Source of the DNA: Asterias rubens
Lineage: Eukaryota > Echinodermata > Asteroidea > Forcipulatida > Asteriidae
DNA length: 64,000 nucleotides
Reading direction: 5' to 3'
Assembly (NCBI RefSeq): GCF_902459465.1
Contig: NC_047062.1
Coordinates: 3,288,501-3,352,500, forward strand
Within the stretch, counting starts at the first letter, position 1. Each line of letters opens with the position of its first letter. The position numbers were made by a program, and so were the translations under genes. Under the pieces are notes generated by a model. That model was not told the DNA's origin and searched no databases. It saw only the letters and a program-made list of their open reading frames with translations. Shown in pieces: positions 38,214-50,200 of this stretch.

Positions 38214-41200
38214 TAATCGGTTTTTATAAAGCGCTTTATACACCATGTCTCAAAGCGCTTCCAACATTATTACCTTGATCACTGGGCCATTTCATTCCTG
38301 AAACCATCTCAGCTCCCTGGGGAGTATACAGCATAGTGCTGCCAAATATGTAGCGCGCTAAGCTAAACCAACCACAAGAACCATATTTGCTCTCACAGAG
38401 AAGCAACTATAGCAAAGTGTCTTGCTCATGGACACAAGTGTCACGACCTGGATTCGAACCAACACTCTGCTTAACAGATACACCAGAGCTTGAGTTCGAT
38501 GCTCTTATCCGCTCAACACAAAAAAAACAATTTGTAAATGTGGCGTGGCGTGGCTCAGCGCTAAAGATCGCCAGACTCAAGCGCTGGTGTTTCTGATCAG
38601 CAGCATGTGGGTTCGAGTCCCAGTATAATAGTATTTTAGCTGGTTAGGTAAGCATAATATTGTTTTGTTTATTTAGTTTTCATGCCCCGACCATTACGAA
38701 ATAATACAAGACCACTTGAATAACAAAAAACAAAAAGGAAATCAAAAGAGGAAAGTAAAAAAAGTTAACAATTACATCTAATATGCATTAAGAAAAAATA
38801 CTAAACAGTGTTGTAGTCAAGTACTAGTTTCCATTTTATTTACAAATTTAAAAGTAGGCCCGACCCGAGAGGGCGCTGTTCGTGGTGTCAATCGAGGCGC
38901 GATATTTGAAGAGAGAGTTTGTAGTTTGGCCCCGTACACTACGTCTGGATACCTGATCGGTATGATGCCTACGTACAGAACTACGGTCACGGAGCAGACT
39001 GCACGCACTGTTTGGTTGCTGTGCGGACGGTCCACTCGGATTACCCAGCACGATGAATCCCATGCTGTGCTAACACAAGATAGTGACGCTTGGCACAAGC
39101 TAAAAACATGCCCTCAAAATTGAAACAATATCCGATTTTGTTCACGTTAGGCAAATGCTCCTTTAGGTTCGTCACGTCTCTCAGGTACCTTGTTGGGATG
39201 GCTTCATGTTTTAGAAAGGAGTTTTTCTCTTCATGTAAAAATGTGTGGTGTATTCCGGATTCTCAAAGCACGACGGCTCAAAGTGTTCGCTTCACAGTGC
39301 TGGGAAAGACGTCAGACCGGACCACTTTGCATACTGACCCCATCTTTAGTTGTTTTGCTGCATCAAGCAGCAATACACCTGGTCGACATTGCCGGAAAAT
39401 GCAAGAAACCAACTTTTTTTCCGAAACATACAAACTCAAGACTGGGACTTGCATTTACTTGCACGTACGTGTGTTCGATTTACGATCAAAGCAAAGTCTG
39501 CCTCCATTGACATCACAAAAGGGGTAAGCGGAGTCACCCCAAAACAACTTTATCTATTTTTTAAACAATTACTCAAAAAATAATTTTATTGTTCATAAAC
39601 ATATACTCTCATGATTGACGAAACAAAATTATATTTCCAGGTGACTTTAAGGAAACAAGTGTCAGGACTGGGACTCGAACCCACACTTTGTTGACAAGAA
39701 ACACTAGAGCTTGATGCTTGTGTTCTTATTGGGGACAGGTTGACTTTATTGCTAGTAATCTGTGCTTTTTATTTGGCCCTAGTAACTTTTATAAGCCAAG
39801 ATTTTGAACATGTAATTTGAAAACTTTAACCATTAGGCAGCGATTTCAACCGATTGATTGATCAGATCATTCACACACATAAAAGATTGGCGCCTGCTTA
39901 TAAAACCACTTGTGGGAAACCCTGAAAAGCAAAAAAACACCACATTTGTACTATTCACATCTATAAAAAAAAAAGGGGGGAAAAAAGCAAAACTGTCCAT
40001 ATCAAATTGACATTAAAAAAAGTTGTTTATTCTCACCAGTTGATGCGGAGCTTGTACTGGCAATATCCATCTTGGTAGAATTCAAGTTGTTGCTCTCTTA
40101 GACAATCGTCCTGGATTGAATGTTTGTGCTTAACATTTGCAGTGCAATAAGTTGATGTGTACGGCCGTTGGCTTGGAGAATTTCTCATGTCTGGATTTAT
40201 CACCCCAAAAATTCCCGTTCTTTTCTTTTGTACACATAAAATATTCATCCATACATCTACCTCTGTACCCGAACTTTGTACCCGATGTACAAGTAACATA
40301 CAGAGTACATGTACACATACTGATTGTATCACATGTATAGATTACATTGAGTTCTGACTACCAATTTAGGCCTTCACCTTGTATGGAACCTGGTATTAAA
40401 TTATTCTTTCAGATTTGAGCCACGACCTGTATGTGAGGGCCAAAATGTCAATTTTCTAATGTCAACTTTTCTCTACTACTGTGCTTTCAAGTGAGGAACT
40501 TTTACCCTGATTTTTTTTTTTTTTTTGGCAAACTTCGGACAAAACTTTTGTTTGTTTGTTTATTAATGCAAGTGATTGATATTTTTTGAGGATCATCTGT
40601 ACAGCAAGAAATATACAGTAACTTTTTGTTGTGGTAAGGGATTTTTAAAATTTTATGCAAGTCCCCAGACACACAAGGCCCGAAGGACACTTCAAGGTGT
40701 GGGTTACAAATCAACTATTTTTGCAGGGGCCGTTGCCACCTACTCCCGGGGCTGAGACAAGGTTCTACCCCCTTTACACTCTATAGGGATGTAGGCTTGG
40801 GTATCATCAATTAGAAGCCTGGCTGGTAGAGCAGAAAGCACTACCTCCCCATACTGTATGTAATTTTTATTATTTGTATTTTTTTGTAAACATTTTTATT
40901 GGACAGGAGGGTCACATGTTGTATGTTCAATTCCCTTATAGTGCTACTTTATAATTTCCATTTATTAGAAGTTCTGGCTTTGTATGGTATCTGTACTCTA
41001 CATTTTCAACTTGTACTGGCGTGCAGCAGGCCTGCGAGTTAAATACATTTGTTACTAGGGGTGCTGGGTGCCCGGGTTGTTTGATGCTCAAGTGAAAGTC
41101 ATGCATGTGAAACTTGTAAGGGGATGATGCCGAAATAGGTGGAATTCAGCAAGGGTTTATTAAAAAAAAAAAAGAAGTATTTTATCATGATGACAGTGTT

Positions 41201-44200
41201 GAAAACTAACGCCTTCGCAGTTATTCAGTACTAGCGGGATGCCGCGCTTTGCGTGGCAACCCCGCTAGAAAGCTCTACGTAAAAATGCTGCAAGTGTAGC
41301 GTTGTGTACAGAGGAGGGCTAAAGTGGCTGGGCAGGGTCACAATACAAGTCACTGTGGCAAACCACCCATCTTAAGTAAAGACGAATTTTAGTGCTTTGT
41401 GAAATCGTACACTTGTCCGTCTTTTTTCGTTTCGGCATTGTCGATCCCATCCATATTTTCCAGTTTCCAGCGGATCCCGATAGTGGTTCTTTCCCAGCGT
41501 TTATATCCCGTTTTGTTTATTTTGTTCCTGTTCAGTTGATTATTTTCTGTCCTGTATAGTTTTCAAACCCCTTTGCTTTTTCCCCCTCACCAGCCTCGTT
41601 CATTTTTTCCCCAACCACCTGTCCCACCGTGTGCCCCTTCCCTATCCCGTCCCATATCTAACCCACGCCTCCGTGCCTCTCCCGTGACCGCGATCCCCTG
41701 CATTGGCATTCTTCTTTGATTGCCACTGTTTGCCCATAACTCATATTTTCCAGTTTCGCGCGGGTCCCGTTTGTGGGGTTTTTCGCGTTTTATGGGCTTG
41801 ATCCCCCCCCCCCCATTGAGTTTAATATTTTCCTGTCACATGTCCCACATCACGATAGTCTCTTTTAATTTGATTCAATCCCTACCCCAGCCCTTTTCAT
41901 TTTCCCCGTCATTTCTATTTTTGCCGTTCCCCCGTTCCACAGGCGTACCACTTTGTGCCCCTACCTCCTATCCCCGTCCAAAATCTAACCCGTGCCTCAT
42001 TCCCGTCATCCCGCCCGTGAATTGTTCTCTGCACTTTTTGTCGTCCCATAACTTTCCCATGTCCAGTTTATTTCTTCCCTGACCAATGTCAATGTTAGTC
42101 CCTTTTTCTTTTTCCCCTTTCCGTATTATTTTTCCAGCCCTTTTACTAATGTTCCCTACATTTGTTGCCGTTCCACCGCCCTCTTCCCGCAGACGTACCA
42201 CACTACATGCTCCTTTCATCTCCTTGTTCCCACAACGTGCTCTAATAACCCCCACCATTCGTCCTGTCGTCGTGCCCCCCCCCCCCCCCCCCCATGCATT
42301 GTTCTTTACTGGGTACGCGCGAAGTTACTGGACGCTCGCGCTGTGACTGTGACATCACAAAGGACGCCTGCCCTCAACCCCAAAGTTACTACACGCTCGC
42401 GCTTTGACTGTGGCGTCACAAACAACACATGCCCCAACCCACGGGTACCCCAAAATTTATCCCAGGACGCATCATTTTAGCAGGGTGCGGGCACCACTTG
42501 CCAAACAACAATGGCGGCGCCCATGCGATTTAAGCGCTTTTATAATATAGATGAGCATTGAGCCAGATAACAGCCTTGAAAAGCTATTGTGTCCATTTTA
42601 TCCTTACAAACAAATGTTCGCTATAAAATTACCGTAGCCGTTTAACGGGAAGCATTTATTGTTCCCATGAGAACTTGTACTTTTATACAAATATTACCGA
42701 AAGGGTAAAATAATTGTGCATAAATATTTAGCCATGTCTATCTTTTAAAACTTGAGCTACGATTCCAGTAGTTTACTGCAATATTCTTGAAAAATTGATT
42801 TTCAGCAAACTCGGGCGGTGCAGGGACTAGAGGGCTAAATAATGAACTCTACCTGGCAATAATATACACACATGGTGTTACCAAAAACCAAATATAAATT
42901 GATACTTCACCATGCAATGCCCTTAAATCACATATAATTTTATCAATATCTTCAAACTGTGTAAGTTTACTGTTAATCTGTGGGCATTGTGTTATTGTGT
43001 TGTACAAAAAGTACCCACATTCTTCAATAATTTCACAATCAGTATCTAATGCAGATATCCGCTTACAGGATTTGAGTACTTTTTGTAACACCAAACACAG
43101 TGTCCATAGATTTATTTTAAGCTTACACTGTTTGAAGATAATGATAGTAGAAAGCGAACCTTAAAATATTAGTTGCTGAGGTGCTGTAGTTTTTGAGAAA
43201 TGAATAAAACAATGTTAAATGAAATACCCATGTTCGCTTCTTTATTATCGTAAATATCAAGTTATAAATCACAGGGTAATCTGACTGGGTAATTTTTTAC
43301 TAATATTAGGTTGATCAAATATAAACTGACTAGAGTTAGACTTGAACTGGAGGTCGCAGGTTGAAGTCCTGTTTTAGTCAATTGATCTTTGTCGTACATT
43401 TTCAAATTGTCAATGGGTAGAAACAAAACAAAATTGGAAGGAAAGTACCCACATTTGAAAATAGTTTGTTATTGTTTTTCATATGCATAACTTAAAGCTG
43501 CAAACTAATTTTAACGTAGATATTGTTGCTGTATTTATTTTGATAAAGCGTACATTTTCAAATTGTCAATGGGTATAAACAAAACACAATTGGAAGGAAA
43601 GCTACAGTTTGAAAATAGTCTGTTGTTCTTTTTCATATGCATAAATAAAAGCTGCAAACTAATTTCAATGTAGACATTGTTGCTGTATTTATTTTGATAA
43701 AACGTACATTTTCAAATTTTCAATGGGTATAAACAAAATGCAATTTGAAGGAAAGCTGCATAAATGACTAGCAAGTTATTGGCCCTTTAGCCTTTACTCT
43801 TTATTCTTCACCACTTGAAGACGTCATTAATCACCATGGTATCTCCAATATGATTTACGCTGACGACACCCAGCTTTATATTATTCTCAAAAATGATGAA
43901 AGAGCATCAGGCATAGTCCAGCTTCAAGATTGCCTGAAAGACATCAAGTCATGGTCTACTAAGAACTTTCTTAAGTTAAACGAGAACAAAACAGAGGTCA
44001 TTCATTTTTCCAGTCGTCACAGACCTGTTAGTCCTCTCTCAAGTATCACATTAAACAATACCTCCATATGCCCAGTGTCAAGTGCTCGCAACCTCGGAGT
44101 TCTGTTTGATACCCATCTTTCACTTAACAATCATGTCAGCAATGTTTGTCGTGCTGCTTCGTTTGCTCTTCATAGAATTGGCTCCATCAGACAATATCTG

Positions 44201-47200
44201 GATGTGAAATCTACTGAAAATTTGGTTCATTCCTTTGTAATGTGCCGCATAGATACCTGCAATAGCCTTCTTTACGGACTACCGGACACTCAGATTGCCA
44301 GATTACAACGCATACAAAATTCAGCGGCCAGACTTGTCACCAGAACTCGCACTTGGGAATCCATCACACCCATTCTTAAGGATCTACATTGGCTACCAAT
44401 ACGGGCTAGAATTGATTTTAAAGTTTTGGTTTGGACTTATCAATGTATCCATGGTATTGCCCCTGTTTATCTTCAAAGCTTAGTTCAGGAGTACAAAACA
44501 ACCAGGAATCTGCGATCTTCAAATAAATCCCTTCTGACCCCCCCAGTTATCAAAACCAAGTCGTACGGTTCCCGCTCTTTCCAATATGCAGCAGTTCAGT
44601 TATGGAACAGTCTTCCAGAGGTTGTTAAACAGGCTGAGACATCAGAACAATTCAAAACCCGGTTGAAAACATATCTGTTTACTTTGTTCAATAATTGTTG
44701 ATTTCCTTTTACAGCGCATAGGGACCTCACTGTGATATGCGCTATATAAGAATGGTTTTATTATTATTATTATTATTAATGCTTCTTTTTGAATAATGGT
44801 TGCCTAAAAACGGCAATTTGTCCAATATAAATCTACATGTATGTGACTTAAGCTTGGGCGATATAGATTTATTTTATTCACGATATATCGCCGACAATAT
44901 TATTTGATATGATCGTGATTAATTAAATTTGACATCATCAGTCTTCAAACTCCCAGTGAAAGTTGTAGAAGAGACAGTCATAGCATAAGAGAGGTGTTCT
45001 AATGACCTATTCGTTTGGTTTTACTCCAAACCTATGGGATGCAAGATGTCTCAGCTAGGAAATACATCGCGATATTGCGATACTTAGTCGATATCGCGAT
45101 TATATCGATATTTCGATTAAAACCAAATCGATCCGTATGAAATCGTTTCCAAATTAGTATCGCGATATTCGATAATATCGTGGTATCGCCCAAGCTTAAT
45201 GTGACTATAACATACGATAATTGGCTCAGGTTGCGCAGGTTTTCTTCCTTTAGTCACATCTATTCACTGTTGTGGAAAATTTTATTAGTAAGAATAAACA
45301 AGATGCAGTAATGCCCCCAAACAGCCTAAAGCATGCGCTATATGTACGAAAAACCCAAGGCTATTTAATGATTATTTGGTCTTGTTTAACCAGAGTAGCC
45401 CAGTCAGTTATCAAAGAATTGGAGGCCCTGGGGTTACATGAAAAAATAAATATGCCTAAATCTACAAAAACACAACAAAACCTGAAAATATTAAAGAGTA
45501 AAAGGGGGGAAAAATTTAAAAGACTCTAGATAAGCAAAAAAAAGTCGTTATACAAAATTACATGAGAATAACGTACAGATAATGATTGTGTATGAGTTTA
45601 TTGGTGAGAATATTTTCATGAGTTGAATGGAACGTTTCATCTTTCAACAAATGAAAGTGTTCTCTCCATTGCATGAATGCAAAACATTTATTATTGATTT
45701 TGTGGGTTTTATATAACATCCAAGTAAATCTTTGTCATTTAGAGGAAAAACCAATTACTAAAAATGTACAGGATTGTAACATGGCATCCAATAATATATC
45801 TTTTTGTCCATGATGGATGTGATGTCTGTGGTGGTTATGTGTTCCAGTCTTCAATAGTCAATTTTGGGGTATAAATGAATATAAGGCCGTGTCCGAAACG
45901 GCAACTTCGGCTACAGCTACGGCTAGATCGCGCGTGTCTGCCTATTCTTCAACACTGACGCGCGGATCTAGACGTAGCTGTAGCCGAATTCGTCGTTTCG
46001 CACACGGCCTAAATGAAGTGATAACAATAGTATGAGAGCGCCCTCATGCAGTCAAAAATACAGGATATTGCCTTTCTTGTCATGGCCTTCAATTTTCTTT
46101 GTGATGGAAGATTTTCAAAGAGCGGCAATCAGCTACCACAAGAGAATCGTCAATGTTAAAGGTGATTCCATGAGCGTCAAACAGTTCCTTGACCTCCGTA
46201 TTGGCAAAAATACCCCCGGGGGTGTAATGGTAGATCTCATCCTTGCCTCTTTTACACTTACTTTTCTGAGCTGCCACATAGATCTCCCCCTGGTCGTCAC
46301 AGCAGACCCCCGTTGGGAAGACCTGGTTTCCGCTCATGTCTGACGTTTCAACAGAGAAGACTATGTTGCTGTCGAGGTCAACGGCGACCAGTCTCCCCAT
46401 TTCATAGTTGGTGTAGATCAGGTGTTGAGTGGCCCTGTTGAAGGTCAGATACTGGCCGATGTGGTCGGCCGGTATGGTCTTTAGCAGAGACCCAGCATCA
46501 TCTAGAAGGCCAATTCGACCTTTTCCTCTGTCGCCTACTGCAATCTTGAAGGGAACTGCAATCTCTTGCCCTTGAATCCCTTCAACCACAGTGAGGCAGG
46601 CAAGTTTTCCCGAATCCGCCCATGGTGTAACATCAAAGAGGACGATGTTTTCTGGACCGAACATCTTGACACTTCTCTTCTCTGCGCCGTTAGAAGTGAC
46701 AACAATTCTGTCTTCTGAAACAACGGCGATCGCAGTGGAGATGTTTAGGGGGCCTACTTCATCTGGTAGGATCTTCATTTGCTCACCAGCAGGACTGTAA
46801 ACCATTAATTGGTTACGACGTCTGTTAAAGATCAGGAGGTTTCCACTTGGAAAAGCCGCGACATGGATCAAATCATCAAACTGGTTGGTGTTTTCATTCT
46901 CTTCACAAACCTTTGATTTCAAGTCCCATTTCTCAGTCATCTGAAACTTTCCCAGGCTTTCGTTAGACTTGCTTTCTTTGAAGTTGACATATGATAAGCC
47001 ATATGGCACAGAGTCACGTCTTGTGCTGTTCAAATCTTTCAAATGATGCTTAATTTTGGATTTAAGGCTCAAAATCTCAGAGTGGCTTGCCCGTGACATA
47101 ATTTTGCCAATCTTTTTAAGGTTTTGTTTTGCCATCTTGACCTTTTTGCTGTTGTTGATTCTTACCTTTCCCAGTGCTATGACTCTTTGGTGGTGAACTA

Positions 47201-50200
47201 ACTGAAGCGCCTCTCTCAGCTGGCTTTCCTTGTTTCTGATTTTGGCGACTTCCTGATCAGCTTTGGCCGAGATTTTCCTCTGGGCGTTACTGTTCAGCTG
47301 CTCCAGCCTGCTCTGTGCGTGTTTGGTCAGAGTCTCGGCATCTTGGAAAGACTCTCTGGATCTTTCTGCTTGGGTCATTAAACTCCCAACTTCTGATCTG
47401 CAACAGTCTATAGCACCCGTAATGTCAGTGTAGATGTGGTCCGGCTTGCAGTGGTCAAGCACAGTGCACGTCGTGCATATCAGCATCTCACAGGTGATAC
47501 AGAAGAAGCAGCAGTTCTGATCGCTGTGCTTGCTACACTTTGGATTTTGATCTCTCAGCTTGCTCTTGAAGGTGATCTTGCCGGACTTCAGGTCTGCCAT
47601 GGGTACGATATTATTGTTCTTCAGGGCTATCAAACGCTGGTGAGCATTCTGACACTCAAGGCACAGAAAGTTATCACAGTCCATGCATCTTGAGACGGCG
47701 GTGTTATCCTCTACGCATCCTTGACATCTAATCTTAGACACGTCGCCAGAGATCTTATCCTTGAGGACTGCCTCCTCCACCAGGCCTCTTAAGGTGTTGT
47801 TGTTCATCAGCCCTGTCAAGCCATTCAGAGCTCTCGTTTCGACATCACAAACGGGACAGAGGACTGCTTTGAAACCATCCTCTTTTTTTGACACGCCTTT
47901 TTCCAGACACGGTCTGCAAACAGTGTGAAGACAGTCCAGTATCTTCGGCTCATGGAAGTAATCTTGACAAAGAGGGCATGTGATATCAGTCAAATCATCC
48001 ATATCCTCTGGTAGTGGAACATCCTTTGCTTCTGTGTCTTTAAACTCTTTCTTGACTTGGACAACCTCAAGACATTCTGTAAGAAAAAACAGTTGAATCA
48101 AGATCATCCCAATTTCATAGAGCTGCTTAAAAAAAATATGCTCACCATGTGTGAGGGTTTTTTTGTGGCTTACTTGTGCTAAGCAGAAAGGTTTGTTTAT
48201 AAGCAGTTCAATGAAATTGGGCCCAGTGTCAATACAGATTTTGGCGTAAGCCAAAATCATGCCCTCAAAGTTGAAACAATACCCGATTTTTTTCACGTTA
48301 GGCAAATGCTCCTTTAGGTTCGTCACGTCTTTCAGGTGCCTTCTTCAACTTCCCACTAGCTGGACAAAATTGTTGGGATGGCTTCATGTTTTAGAAAGGA
48401 ATTTTTCTCTTCATGTAAAAATGTGTGGTGTATTCCGGATTCTCAAAGCACGACGGCTCGAAGTGTTCGCTTCACAGTGCTGGGAAAGACGTCAGACCGG
48501 ACCACTTTGCATACTGACCCCATCTTTAGTTGTTTTGCTGCATCAAGCAGCAATACACCTGGTCGACATTGCCGGAAAATGCAAGAAACCAACTTTTTTT
48601 CCGAAACATACAAACTCAAGACTGGGACTTGCATGTACTTGCACGTACGTGTGTTCGATTTTCGATCAAAGCAAAGTCTGCCTCCATTGACATCACAAAA
48701 GGGGTAGGCGGAGTCACCCCAAAACAACTTTATCTATTATTTAAACAATTACTCAAAAAATAATGTTATTGTTCATAAACATATACTCTAATGATTGACG
48801 AAACAAAATTATATTTCCAGGTGACTTTAAGGAAACAAGTGTCAGGACTGGGACTCGAACCCACACTTTGTTGACAAGAAACACTAGAGCTTGATGCTTG
48901 TGTTCTTATTGGGGACAGGTTGACTTTATTGCTAGTAAACTGTGCTTTTTATTTGGCCCTAGTAACTTTTATAAGCCAAGATTTTGAACATGTAATTTGA
49001 AAACTTTAACCATTAGGCAGCGATTTCAACCGATTGATTGATCAGATCATTCACACACATAAAAGATTGGCGCCTGCTTATAAAACCACTTGTGGGAAAC
49101 CCTGAAAAGCAAAAAAACACCACATTTGTACTATTCACATCTAGAAAAAAAAAGAGGGGGAAAAAAGCAAAACTGTCCATATCAAATTGACATTAAAAAA
49201 AGTTGTTTATTCTCACCAGTTGATGCGGAGCTTGTACTGGCAATATCCATCTTGGTAGAATTCAAGTTGTTGCTCTCTTAGACAATCGTCCTGGATTGAA
49301 TGTTTGTGCTTAACATTTGCAGTGCAATAAGTTGATGTGTACGGCCGTTGGCTTGGAGAATTTCTCATGTCTGGATTTCTCACCCCAAAAATTCCCGTTA
49401 TTCATCCATGCATCTACCTCTGTACTGGAACTTTGTTGTGAATTGTGCTATAACATGCCGCTGTAGCTGAACTTTGTGCAACAAGTGACAAGGGTACTAA
49501 AAAATAAACCACTTGACACAATGGAGTCTAGACGGACGCATCCAAGAATTTAACATGTCCATTGTACACGTAACATACAGAGTACACATACACATGTACA
49601 CAAACTGATTGTATCACACTTATAGATTACATTGAGTTCTGACGAGCAATTACGGCCTTCACCTTGAATGGAACCTGGTGTTAAATTGTTCTTTCAGATT
49701 TGAGCCCCGACCTGTATGTGAGGGCCAAAATGTCAATTTCCTAACGTCAACTTTTCTCTGCTACCGTGTTCTCAAGTGAGGAACTTTTACCCTGATTTTT
49801 GTTTAAATCTTGAAAACTTCGGACAAAACTTTTGTTTGTTTGTTTGTTTAAATGCAAGTTATTGATACTTTTTAAAGATTTGTACAGTAATAAATATACA
49901 GGAACTTTTTTGTTGTAAGGGATTTTTTGTTTTATGCAAGTCCCCAGACACACAAGGCCTGAAGGACACTTCAAGGTGTGGGTTACAAATCAACTATTTT
50001 TCCAGGGGCCATTGCCACCTACTCCTGGGGCTGAAACAGGGTTACCCCCTTTACAGTCCATAGGGATGTAGGCTTGGGTATCATCAATCAGAAGCCTGGC
50101 TGGTAGTCACAGAAAGCACTACCTCCCCAACTTAGATGTAATTAAAAAAACAAAAATAGTGTTACTTTATAATTTCCATTATTTAGAAGCTCCCCCATAT

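Larger units (their letters stand above)
33104..40960. repeat. Tandem duplication unit B (7.9 kb)
   Basis: It begins with TTTCCATTTATTAGAAGTTC, which recurs at the start of unit C (about 40958) and, degraded, after it (about 50174). It contains TRIM copy B. Non-coding sequence between B and C is also strongly alike, so the duplication is recent compared with unit A. Confidence 0.88.
40961..50173. repeat. Tandem duplication unit C (9.2 kb)
   Basis: It aligns to unit B along its length, apart from insertions: 41231-42551 (Helitron-like), 43775-44777 (LINE), 44849-45198 (hAT-like) and 45885-46009 (Harbinger-like). It lacks the SINE pair found in B. It contains TRIM copy C. Confidence 0.88.

Noticed and set aside
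39090-39527. A 145-codon plus-strand frame in the conserved TRIM B intron block
   Set aside because: In unit C an insertion shifts the phase and the start differs, so the protein is not conserved.
41720-42346. Proline/serine-rich frames of 86-120 codons inside the Helitron-like element
   Set aside because: They come from pyrimidine-rich low-complexity sequence with C runs; no domain is visible.
46089-48326. A 745-codon reading frame for TRIM copy C starting at 48326
   Set aside because: The extra N-terminal part crosses a TTTCATAGAGCTGCT-type repeat and is not conserved in A or B; an acceptor site and the matching short first exon explain the true start.
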